A stretch of 64,000 nt of DNA from Girardinichthys multiradiatus (lineage: Eukaryota > Chordata > Actinopteri > Cyprinodontiformes > Goodeidae): positions 6,033,859-6,097,858 of the forward strand of contig NC_061802.1 of NCBI RefSeq assembly GCF_021462225.1. The letters run 5' to 3'. Position 1 is the first letter of the stretch. Every line of letters starts with the position of its first letter. Below are positions 27,101-39,655 of this stretch, one piece after another. Position numbers and translations under genes: made by a program. The notes under the pieces are model-generated. The model was not told the DNA's origin and did not search any database. It worked only from the letters and a program-made list of their open reading frames with translations.

Positions 27101-30100
27101 GAAAACTATACAAGAAGAACAATACCATTACTTAAGGTACCCTTGAAAGCTGCAGCTATTATCAGGATAGTTTGTTTGAACTCAAAAGAAGGAAAAAGCA
27201 TAACAGCATAAACAATTTTCCTTAAAATCTCATTACTTACTATTATATGTTTATACAGTGATACTAAATGTCTATTTTTAGTATTTTTGCAAGTGTAAAT
27301 AGTTGCTTAATTAAGGACTAGTAAATGGCCTGCACTTGTTTAGCACTTTATGAAGTCTGAAGACTCCAAAGCGCGTCACACTACAGACTGACAGAAGTAG
27401 GGCTGCCACACAATTGGTACTCTCTGACCACCATCAGCAGGCAGGTCAAATGTCTTGCCCAAGGACACAACCACTGAGAATGATGGAGTAGGGGTTCAAA
27501 CTGGCAAATTTAGAAAATTTCCTGTCTGTAAAATTGTAATTCTCAATGTGGTTATGTATCAGCCCCTTGTGAATAATTAACAAGTTGATTAGAAGGGTAT
27601 GTACCTATAGAGTCCGGCAGGTGCTGCAGCATGTTGGAGGATAGCAACAGATCTTCTAAGGCCTCACAGCCTGAGATGTCACTATCCAAATTCTCAATGC
27701 GATTCTTTGCCAAATCCAAGTACCGCAACTGGCGAAGCTTCCCTATTGACTGTAGGAGGACAGAAGAACAAGTAAAGGTCTGCTACAATGTGTCATTTTT
27801 AAAAACTCATGCTCTTATTTTCCTGCATATGCTGAAAGTCCTCTTACCCCAGGTATAGACTGTAAAGAGTTATTATCCAGCCACAGCTCCTTCAGGCTGT
27901 GTATCTGTTCCAAGACCTCTGGCTAACAAGCAAAAAGAAGATTTCACAGGCTTAAATGCAAAATATTAATGGGAAAAAGGCAGCAAATGTTTTAAAATGC
28001 TAATAAATTTAATCCAGCATCAAATAATGCAGTCAACAATTATCAATTATCTCAACTAGCCAGTCAAATTTTGGAAACTTTGGAAATATCTGCTTACAGA
28101 TACAAAGAAAAATAAAATTATTCAGGGTCAGGACCATTTGGCAAGATTAATTTGTGTTTATGCCTCGGTCTCGAAATGAGTGTGCACCATTTGGTTCAAT
28201 TTATGAGGAAAAAAGCACCAGTACGAGGTAAAGTGATAGACAAAAACAAAGTAAAGACAAAAAAGAAGAGCTAGTTAGCAATAATTGCTGTATTTTGGTT
28301 TGTGGGAATATTTTGTGCTGCTTTCGTTGACACTTGCAAGAAAATGATTAATGTAGCTGCTTTTAGTACAAGATATCCCTGTTGTCCCATATAAGCTACT
28401 TTACCCATGTAAATAACTGTCTCACTTGCTGCTCATGCTTGTGGCAACATGTCCAGTATCTTGACTTATCTAAAGAGAAGTTACAGATGGCCTGACAGAA
28501 AAGAGGTAGTCAGGTAGGAGAGAACAGTTTCTACTCCATGCAGGTTTTAAACTGACTCACTCAGTGAAAGGCCAGTTGAGACAAAAGCCATGACTAAAAC
28601 ATTAGGGTGTTTCAAAGCTAATGATATTACTCTGTGGATATGTTTTCCAACATGACACTTAACAGGCATGGCATTTCCTGAACCACAAACATCGTATTTT
28701 CCAAACCTTATGGAGAGATGTGATGAGAAACTGTTAATTAGATGTCGGACACATCAAAAACAGCCTTAAACAGGCTCATGGTACTATATTTAAGGCCTAT
28801 CTAACTATTTTAAACCTTTTTGGCCAAAAAATTAAAAAGCATTTTGAAATCAGCTATTTCTCCCGAATTACTGTTAAAAGGTCACAGCCAGGTTTCCCTC
28901 AGACTGTCAATGGTGACTCTAATGCCAGGCTGCTTGTTTTGAAATGACTACTTGAAATGACTACTCAACATGTCATACTGGATAACTATCTTCTCCTAAT
29001 CAGGACCTTCAAATCACTTCTCTGTGATACAGTCTGGGCCCCAGTGGTAACTCTATCAGAAATTAGCATGTCCAGGAAAAACTTGGGCCCCTAATAGGAG
29101 ATAGTTGTGCTTATATGTGACAGAAAGAACAAAGCCAAAAGGATAAGGGACAGTAATAAACAACCACAAAAAGCCATAAATTGTCAGGTACAACCAGACA
29201 CAGAGATAATATCAGCAACTAAGTCATATAAACTGGCTTTATTGAACATTAGATCTCTGTCAGGAAAACAATTTTGAATCAATGACTTCATTACTGACCA
29301 CAATCTTGATGTTCTGTTTTTAACAGAAACATGGTTACATGAATTTAATGAAGCTCCCATTCTGATAGAGTCGACGCCTCCGAACTACAATTTTGTTTGT
29401 GAGAGCAGACAGCAAACAAAAGGTGGAGGGGTGGCCACTTTGTTTAAAGATTTACTAAAGTGTAAAAAAAGTATTTCTCGGCAAATTTGACTCTTTTGAA
29501 TATCTGACTCTCCAGGTAAAGACCCCGGTCTGAACCGTGTTCTTGAATATTTACAGGCCTCCTAAGTCCAAAACAAACTTTATCAGTGATTTTAATTAGC
29601 TTTTATCTGTGATATGTGTTGATTATGACTGTTTATTTATTGTGGGAGACTTCAACATTCACATGGACAATCCTGAAGACAGAAGTACAATAGATCTATG
29701 TGACACTCTTAGAAATTTTGGTTTGACTCAACATGTTAAACAGCAAACGCACAAGCAGGGACATATTTTGGACTTGATCATCACTAAGGGTCTAAACATT
29801 TCCAAGATGTCTGTAACTGATGTTGCTCTATCTGACCACTTTTCTGTTATTTTTGAAAGCATTATCTGCAATGACTCAGTTTGCCAAAGAGACATGATAA
29901 GAAAATGTATCTTTAAGGACGGTGCTGCTGAAACCTTTAACCAGATTTACTCTTCTACCTCCACTTTGCCCTGTAACACTGTAGATGAGCTTGTAGACAA
30001 CTGTCCTTCTAAAATCTTGGACATCATTGATTCAATTGCTCCAATAAAAGTGAAAGTCGTTTCTAGGGAGAAAATGTCTCCGTGGAGAAGTGCTCCACCA

Positions 30101-33100
30101 GTCAGAAGTGAAAAAATTGAGTGTCGAAAAGCTGAACGCAAGTGGAGAAAGACTGGACTCCAGGTTCACTATATGAACTATAAAGAGAGACTATACAGAT
30201 ATAACCTACAACTGAAAAATGCAAGGGAATCTTTATTTTCTGAGATCATCAGCAAAAACATTAACAATGCTCGTGCATTATTTGCCACGGTTGACAGGTT
30301 AACAAACCCTCCTGTAACTATAGCATCTGAACTCCACTCTACCAGGGCCTGCAATGAATTTGCTAACTTCTTCACTGAAAAAACCCAAAAGATCAGAGCA
30401 GTCAGCACATCCACATCAACTCCAGTACTAAAGTTGTCTCCAACTAGAACAGATTTTGACAAAATTTCCCAATTTCACCAAATAAACTGCAAAAACTTAG
30501 AAGAAATCGTACACCAACTAAACTCTTCTTCCTGCTGTCTCGATCTTTCACCCACAGCTTTCCTTAAGAAAGCTTTGCCTGTCATAACATCTGACTTAAC
30601 ACAAATAATAAACGCGTCCCTTTTGTCTGGTGTTTTCCCCCAGGCCTTGAAAACAGCAATTATCAAACCTCTATTGAAAAAGAGCAACTTGGACAAGCTG
30701 CTACTACAGAACTACAGGCCTATATCAAACCTCCCCTTCATCAGTAAGATTATTGAAAAATCTGTGTTTCAGCAGTTAAACAACTTCCTAACAACGACCA
30801 ACCGCTTCGATGTCTTCCAGTCAGACTTCCTGCTCACCACAGTACAGAAACTGCTCTTGTCAAGGTGTTCAATGACATTCGTATAAATGCAGACTGTAGA
30901 AGAACCACAGAGCTGGTATTATTGGACCTTAGTGCAGCATTCGACACTGTTGATCTCTCCCTTTTATTAGAGCGCCTGGAAAACTGGGTCTGCCTTTCTG
31001 GTACAGCACTCAATTGGTTTAAATCCTACTTGAAGGACAGGGACTTTTTTGTGTCAGTAGGTAACTTTAAATCAGAGACCACAAAAATTACATGTGGCGT
31101 TCCCCAAGGATCCATCTTAGGGCCCCTCCTATTCAATATCTACATGCTCCCCCTAACTCAGATTTTAATAAACGACAACATAAGTTATCATAACTATGCA
31201 GACGACACACAGCTATACGTTACGATGTCACCAGGTGACTATGAACCCATTCAAGCGCTGGATACATGCTTAGAAGAAATCAATGCATGGATGTGCCAAA
31301 CTTTTCTTCAGCTGAATCAAAACAAAACTGAAGTAATAATCTTTGGATAAGAGGAAGAGTGTTTAAAAGTTAGCACACAGCTTCAGTTAATACAGCTAGA
31401 AACCACCAATCAGGCTCAAAATCTGGGTGTAGTGATGGACTCAGACCTGAACCTTCAGAGGCACATAAAGACAGTAACAAGGTCAGCCTTCTATCACCTA
31501 AAGAACATCTCCAGGATTAAAGGACTAATGTCTCAGCAGGAGCTTGAACAACTAATTCATGCGTTCATCTTTAGTAGAATTGATTACTTCAATGGTGTCT
31601 TCACAGGTCTGCCTATAAAGTGGATCAGACAGCTGCAGTTGATCCAGAACGCTGCTGCCCGCGTTCTCACTAGAACTAAGAAAGTGGAGCACATCACCCC
31701 GGTTCTAAAGTCCCTACAATGGCTCCCTGTAGCTCAGAGAATAGACTTTAAAATACTTCTGTTAGTCTATCAATCACTGAATGGCTTAGCACCAAAATAC
31801 ATTACAGACTTATTGTCATTGTATCAACCACCCAGACCTCTCAGGTCTTCTGGCTCAAATCTACTCTGCACACCCAGAACCAGAACCAAACTTGGAGAAG
31901 CAGCTTTTAGTTCTTATGCTCCACGAATCTGGAATAAATTCCCAGAAAATTGTAAAAGCGCAGAGACCCTAAGTTGCTTTAAATCAAGATTAAAAACGTA
32001 TTTGTTTAGAGTGGCCTTTGAATGTTTAGTTAAGTTTTCAGTCCAATTTTTGTTTCGTTTTCTTATCCATCATTCTATTCTCTTTATTCTTTTAATGACC
32101 TCTGTTATTTGATTTTCTATATCATTGTGATGTCTTTCCTTATGTACAGCGCCGTGAGTTCTTTGTTGCTGAAAAGCGCTATATAAATAAACTTGACTTG
32201 ACTTGGCTATAACTAATTATGAAAAGACAAATGGTGGGCTATCACTGTCATTTGATGGTATTTCTTAAACTGAATAGAGGACCACATCTGCCAAAACAAT
32301 AGACAGAACCAAAGCCAGATTTTGTGGGCCATTCTACTTCTAGCTATGAGGGAGAAGGTTCTGCATTTGAGGTGCACAGTTATAGCTGAAGACAAAAAAT
32401 CTATCTAAGCTCTAATGGTTTTATTTGTCAGTTGGTTGCTCCTTTTAACTTTGAGATGTGAAAGTGCAGCAGATTTGCACCTGAAACTTTAGAGCCACAC
32501 ACAGGCCAGGACTCCATGTAGGTTTCATCTGTGCATTTGTAAACACATGGTAACAACAGGCCTTAATTACTTTTAGTGTCTTCAGGTTTTTTCAATTTGC
32601 AACCCACCACACAATCAAACTAATACTTTATTGCGCAATACCTAATACTGCACACACATAGTAGAAGAAACTGATCTCACCATTTCAGAGAATTCATTGC
32701 TACCCAAATCCAGCCTCTCCAGCTGTGTTAGTCTGTGGATGGACCTGACAAGAGAGAAAATTGAAACATATTGTTACTTTAGATGTTGTTTACACATGAA
32801 CAGATGCTCTTTGTCTCTGAGTATAAAAAATCTGCAATGCAGCGTCCATAATCGGATAAGCTAATTCAAATTAAACCAGCAATATTTATTTTAAAACAAA
32901 AAAGTTAAGTGGTTAAATCTTTATATATACACCAGGAAAGCCAATCATTCTAGTAATAAGAACATAGTAGTAGATAGTAATATTAATCCAAATGTCTTTA
33001 TGTTTGTGAGCAGCAATATTAATCCTTTTTATAAAATCCATCTCTCTCTCACACACACAAGTGCACACATGGTACCCTGTCTTACTTTGGCATGGTTTTC

Positions 33101-36100
33101 AGGTGATTCTCTCTCAGCTCCAGAATCCGTAATTTGGAGAGCCTGGTTAACAGAAGGGACATAAGCCTAAATGTAATTCCTTTTATTCGTACTCCGCCAG
33201 ATGCAACAGTTTTAGTAAGAAATACAAATAAGGACATCATAACATAAAATCATTTGAAAAAAAAAAGTTAACTCTAAAATCAGGGTTTGATTCTTTGCTT
33301 AACACATTTTTTTCTTTAAACATAATTTTTCATCAAAATGTATATGCTATGATTTTTAGGATTTCTCTTACCAAAAGGTCATATGATGTGATTTCCAGTT
33401 GACTGGACTCAGTTAAAACTACGTAATTTGCAAACCCCTCATTTGGAACAAGCACAAGCAAACACTCATTTGGTCACAAGATTAAAAGCAAATCAGAAAA
33501 ATAGTACAGAATTAATTTAGATGTTCAAAAATAAATTTTTACTCAGAAAAAGGTTTATAAATTATAAGCATAAGCAAAATCAGTACCCCCCAACTTTTGC
33601 ATATTCATATTTAATAGTGCTGCCTAAAAGAAGAGGTTTACAATTTGCCTTAATGGCTTAATCCAAAAAGCTAATTCTGCAAAAGCAATGCATCTTCAAA
33701 AATATGTTACACAAAAAATTCAGCTGTGAACTATAAAGGCCAATTTAATAAACATGATTTTTAATAGTGAATAAACATTTAATCCCCACCATACAACAAA
33801 AAACACGTTTTAATTCACCTGCCAAAGTTAGCGGGCAGATACTCCAGGAAGGCATCATTTAAGAAGAGCTGGGACAGATTCAGGAGCTGCGTGAAACCAT
33901 CTGGGAGTCTTAAAGAGAAATATTCATAAAAAATATCCACAATAAACAAAAGACAGAAAACAAGACAATGTGCTAAAGAGGAGTAAGAGAAATAGTTTCC
34001 TGCAGCAGCTCCAGTGGAATGATACATGGCCAATTTCAACCATAAGAACCACTGCAGAAACAGCCAACCACTGCTGGCCTGCAGATGACTCATCTGCTGC
34101 ACAAGCGCAACACAGAGACACACAAGAAGCATTTTCCTCTGCAGCATTCTTCACTTCACATACATCACCAGGTAGGAAAACAGTCATTATAAATGCACAC
34201 CTGAGACTCAAATGATAAAAGTGTTTAATTCTTATAAAAATGAGATCTGATGAGGGGTCATAACAGATCCAACAGGGCATCAGCAAAGGGGCATGGTTAT
34301 TGGTTGAGGGTGTATAGTGTCTTTAAATGCTGGATATCATTAATGATTATTATGATGCCTCACATTTGGGTAATAAAAAAGGACATTTCTTACAGCCGCA
34401 GCAAAATGTCTAAGCAGTATTTAAAAAGCTGCAAGGAGTTCAGAATAATGTATAGGGAATTAAATGCATAGAAGCTGTTTGTCAGGCTGAAGTGGACAAA
34501 TTTCATTATCTTAGATTGTTTTTTTTTGTTGTTTTTTTTATTGACCAAAAGAACAATTTGTTATTCGCTGCTATATCTTCTGTTGTTATGTGCAGAACTA
34601 CTGACCCACCCACCACTACGATAACACTGACGTTGGTATGTTTTTACAGATTTGGCAGAATGCAAATAATGATGTTAGTGCTTTAAAGAATTTCATCAGA
34701 TGCATTTGTTTTTGGTATTTTAGATTTTAAACCAGGGCTGCTGAACAATAATACAGGTTCATTAAAAGCAATAAAAGAGCCCACCTGCAGCCAAACTGGA
34801 TGCTGTGAATTGCATACCAACTTCAGCATTACTACACCAGAGAGTGGTCACAAGGCAAAAAGACCTGTGAGCACAATCCTATCAGCTGGCCCCTGCAGAA
34901 AGGCCTATATCCCATCAACATCATTCCATTCAACACCAGAGGGAAACAGCTAAAACCCAACCTATTCTACAACCAGAGAAAAAAATTGTTTGAGTGTTTT
35001 TAGCATTTCTGAATGCATTGATTTGTTTGTATGCATTTCATCTATTGGGGCACGTAAACAGTACATGGAATGAATTAATATTAGTCATGCTGACCGCTCA
35101 CAGCACTTTACACTAGAATCACATTCACTCAGTCACACTCACAATTGTACACACATTCATAAACAGATATTCAGGTCGAAAGCCATCTTGGGGTTATATG
35201 TCTTGCCCAGGGGCACAATGACATGTGGCAAGCTAGAATTAAACCTACAACTCTCCGACTGCATAATGAGTACTCTTCCCATTGAGCCACAGTCGCCCCA
35301 CAAACAGCAGATCACTGGAGTCAAACTCTGTTTCAAGCAGGTAAGATTTAACTAATCATAACTAAAACAATTCATGCTATTGCATTCCTCTTGATCTGAA
35401 TTGAATTCCTCAGGGAATACAACAGGACCCCTGGCAGCTAGCTGAAAAGAATCCAAGTTAGGATCTGTCAAAAATTGTTTGTCCACAGCACCATTTAGTA
35501 AAACTAGGCAATCATCCTGATAGTTGCTCGTTATTACTGTTATTCTTGCAATTGTTATTCCATACTCTCCCTAGTGATTTCTGTTACCCTTACATACACA
35601 ATGCAGATCTTAACCGTTTTAGGGCACTTTTAAAATCTTTGTACTTTGTGAAACCCTACAGTGGAAAATCTATACTTCAGTATCAAGGTTATAACTGTAC
35701 AGATTTCTTAGACTATAAATGCACCTCCATCCAGCATATTCAAAATATTCTTTATGAATAAGTTAAATAAAATTTATATGAAAGAAAGAAATTTCATAAA
35801 CAGATATTCAGCAAGGGTTTTCTCAAGCTGCTATGTGGAAGCCTCAGAAAAAGCCTCCGAGCAACCAGAGTTGGTTGTTTCTCAGTTGTTTCAGTCAAAC
35901 GAGGATAAAAAATAAATTTGTTTCAGGTTTAAGGTTGTAGTGATAGGGTCTTACTTGGTAATGGGGTTGACGCTGGCTTCTACCACAGACAGGCCTTTAC
36001 AGCATTTTATATTATCTGGAAACTCCTGGATTCCTGTTGGTGTGGATCATAATATATGTTATAATTTTGACATTTAACATGTACTTTACTGCAATATCTG

Positions 36101-39100
36101 TGCTGTTTTATATTTGTAGGAGCTCTCACAATTTTTGTTGTAACACATACACAGTTTTCAGAAATTATTTAGCTTATTGTTTTGTAGCAATTATGTATTT
36201 GAATGAAGTCTTTACCGTTTTTGCTGATGTCTAACTCTTTGAGGTTAACCAAGCTGGCGATGGTGGTAGGAAGATTGGAAAGGTCGTTATCGGGCAAGCT
36301 CAGCTTCTTTAGGGCCTGGCACTGGAAGAGTTGCTATAAGAGAAAACAACAGATATGGGCAACAACAAAAAATGACTTTAACTTGAGGAAAAAGTCAAAC
36401 AGACATCAAACAGTACACTATATAACCAGAGAGGGAATACAAAGTATGCTTTAAGCTTGGAAAAGCTGGGCTGTTTGGCTTCTTTTTTAAATAAATAATG
36501 TAGATTTAATTTTCCCCCTACAGTGGCCCAAGAGGACAAAACACAAACAGTATAATTGCTAAAGCATTCAGTTACTGAAGCCATAGAAAATGATATTCCC
36601 AAGCTATCACATATGGCTTATTTTACTCTGTATTACCAGCATTGCCAAAAGAATTGTATTAATGGTCATATTTACAATTAAAAATAGAAAAATACATACA
36701 CTGTTTAAAAAAAACACATAAAATGTAATTTAGCCTATCAGAAGCTTATAAAGCCATGACATAACCACTTAAATTGTGTAATGGCATAGCAACCTAAGTG
36801 TATGTACACTTTTGAATTTGAAGAAGAATTTAGGAGATGGAAATTATTTGCCAATCTTAGGGAGTTTTCACACCTATAGTTTGTTTACCTTGGTCTGAAA
36901 AGGTTGTTGAATTTGTTAACTTGCAACTTTCTCCAGTGGTCTGGTTTCTTTTCACACAGTGAAAACTCCATGCAGACCTAAACCTGTCGCTACAAACTAC
37001 ACGAAAACGGTCAGTCCGTTTATCAATCAGATGTGTTCGGGGCGGGTGTACCAAGCGTAAATACAGGAAGCAGATACTGTGTTCCAAGGTAGGAGAAAAC
37101 ATGGAGAATTTAATCATCTTATTAGTATTTTTCTGGGTACTATTTCAGGTAAAGTGAGAAGCATACTGAATGGATTTTGACAAAGTTGCATAGGGTAATA
37201 TGCATTGCGAAAAAGATGTAAGGCCTTTTTTATTAGTTTGCTTACCCTACCACATCCCACATTGTAATGCAAACCTGGCTATGGGAAGGTGTTTAGCTCA
37301 AGCGTGCAGCGAACACCTGGCAGATGTGTTGGATCGAGGTCAGATCATATTCCCACCATAAATAAACTTCTCTATTGTTTTAAATGGACTAAACACCTCT
37401 GAGGTGAAAACACCTTTGAATGACCTAAAAAAGAAAAACTTGGTCTGATTTAAGGAGAAAAAAGGGTTATGGCTCTTTTTGTAATCTATATGAATATCTA
37501 GTTTCAGCTGTTTATGGGCGCTTTCTGTGCCTACACTATCAATTTTAGCCGTGCTGTAGAGAAGCAAGCACCACCAGTATTTTCATAAGCTTATCAGCAG
37601 TTTGACCTCTCAGCAGCAAGCCTATATGTACAATTTGGAGGTAAAAAATCTAGGCATTTGATAAAATGCGAACAGGAATAAAGGAACTTCACACCAATAG
37701 GCACAAACCAAAAATTCAAACCTTCAAACCACCATACAGACCTTGCTCAGTTTAACATTTGGTCAATTGTTTTTGTCCTTTTTCCTCAGAGACTCAGTTT
37801 CAAGTTTAAGGTATATTAAGAACTAAAAATTCACATATCACTTAAATAAATCTGTCTTTAAATGAAACAAAACGGATGTGCCATGAGCTTGAGCACATCC
37901 TATTAGTTGTGAAATGCAGAAATGATATTGAACATACTGTAGCTATTCATAGATTTTTCTAATGTGTTTTATCCAGTAAAATGTGTACTAAGCCATAATC
38001 TATAATTACAGCATGTAAATAAAGTGTCTATATCACTCACAGCACACTTTGAAAGGATGCACTAGTGATATTTAGAGAACAAAATAGCTATTCTTTAGTG
38101 ATGCACAAATCAACTGTCCAGAGTGAAATTCATCTATGCACAAAAACAGAAAACGTCCAATGCCTTAGGTCTGTAAATGCATCAACAAATAGAATGTTCT
38201 GTTCTTTGGTGCAATTTGTTTTGTCCTTAACAAAAAGACATATCGTATGTTTTGATTATTTAATTGGGATAGTCCTGTAATCCCTCTATTTTCATGTGAG
38301 TGCACAGAGCTCGCTTTATACTGCTAAAAAACAGATGCATATTTTTTTATTTTATAGACAATGTTTGTTACAAAAAAAAAAAAAAATATAGACAATGTTT
38401 GTTACGGCTGCACGGTGGCGCAGTTGGTAGCACTGTTGCCTTGCAGCAAGAAGGTCCTGGGTTCAATTCCCAGCCTGGGGTCTTTCTGCATGGAGTTTGC
38501 ATGTTCTCGCCGTGCATGCGTGGGTTCTCACCGGGTACTCCGGCTTCCTCCCACAGTCCAAAGACATGCCTGTTAGGTTAATTGGTCACTCTAAATTGAC
38601 CTTAGGTGTATGAATGAGTGTGTGCGTGGTTGTTTGTGTGTTGCCCTGCGATGGACTGGCGATCTGTCCAGGTTGTACCCTGCCTCTCGCCCATAGACTG
38701 CTGGAGATAGGCACCAGCTCCCCCGTGACCCACTATGGAATAAGCGGTAGAAAATGACTGACTGACTGTTTGTTACATTTATTTCTTGAATTAAAACTAA
38801 ATTTTCAGAAATTATGTCATATGTGTCATAGTCCTGTAAAAAATCTCCCAAAATCTGAATCAGCAGGTCAACACTTAAAAAGCCAGTAAAAAGCCTCATT
38901 GGAACACCTTCACTATCCTGAAATCATAAAACATATCAAATAATAAATATATTGATTGTCATGGATAAAACATATGAATTCTCAGCAACATTGCCACAGT
39001 CATATCTTGCTCCTCAGCAATTGAATAAATTAAAATAATAGCTCATACTAGAACGTTTTACTTACTGTAGCTGACATATTCATACACATGAAAGGGAGTG

Positions 39101-39605
39101 TCCAACTCACTTACAAAGGCCCATCAATCAGTAGTTAAACACAATCTTGGCACACGTTGTCATGGCCGAGCAGACTCTTCATTTATTCAGTTAAATGGCC
39201 TGCCTCCACAAAGACCTATAAGTTGGTCTCCATCCAAGCAGGCTATATTTAGAAATCCAATTCACCATCTTTGTCATTTAAACCAGGACAGAATACCAAT
39301 ACATGTGACAGCGTGCTTATAAACAGCACCTTTAATTCTCCTTGAAATATTAGAAGGCCGTTTTTCTCCCAGCACTATCCACAGGGCGGGGGTTCTGAAG
39401 GTCTCAGACTTGCACGCATACCAACACAAAGCGAAGGATATATGGTTCACATAATTTGTCATGTTTAAGTACTATACTTCTATACTTCAGAGTATTCAAT
39501 TGTGATTAAACGTGATCGACCAAATTAACACACAATTATGAAGTGGAAGGAAGCGTGCATGTTTTTTTATTACTTTACAAATGATATTCTGAACAGTGTG
39601 GTACA

Positions 39606-39655
<50 letters not shown>

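Larger units (their letters stand above)
28950..32207 (+). mobile_element. L2-type non-LTR retrotransposon (LINE), nearly full-length but broken
   Basis: In lrrc7 intron 6, antisense to the gene. An apurinic-endonuclease-like domain begins near 29230 ([10 protein letters not shown], then LTETWLHE and [13 protein letters not shown]), followed by a reverse transcriptase with [47 protein letters not shown] and NYADDTQLY. The 3' tail carries CGCTATATAAATAAACTTGA followed by a short ACTTG repeat, as in L2 elements. The coding region is broken by stops in the endonuclease part, by a frameshift near 30850-30870 and by a TAA at 31348-31350. The 5' boundary is approximate. Confidence 0.85.

Noticed and set aside
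33815..34286. Overlapping minus-strand ORFs of 110 and 120 codons, Cys/Leu-rich
   Set aside because: Only 33819-33908 is lrrc7 exon 4; upstream translation is intronic and hydrophobic by composition.
38406..38766. Functional tRNA gene from the A/B-box match
   Set aside because: No cloverleaf of proper length, B box off consensus, followed by a long SINE body and flanked by a target duplication.
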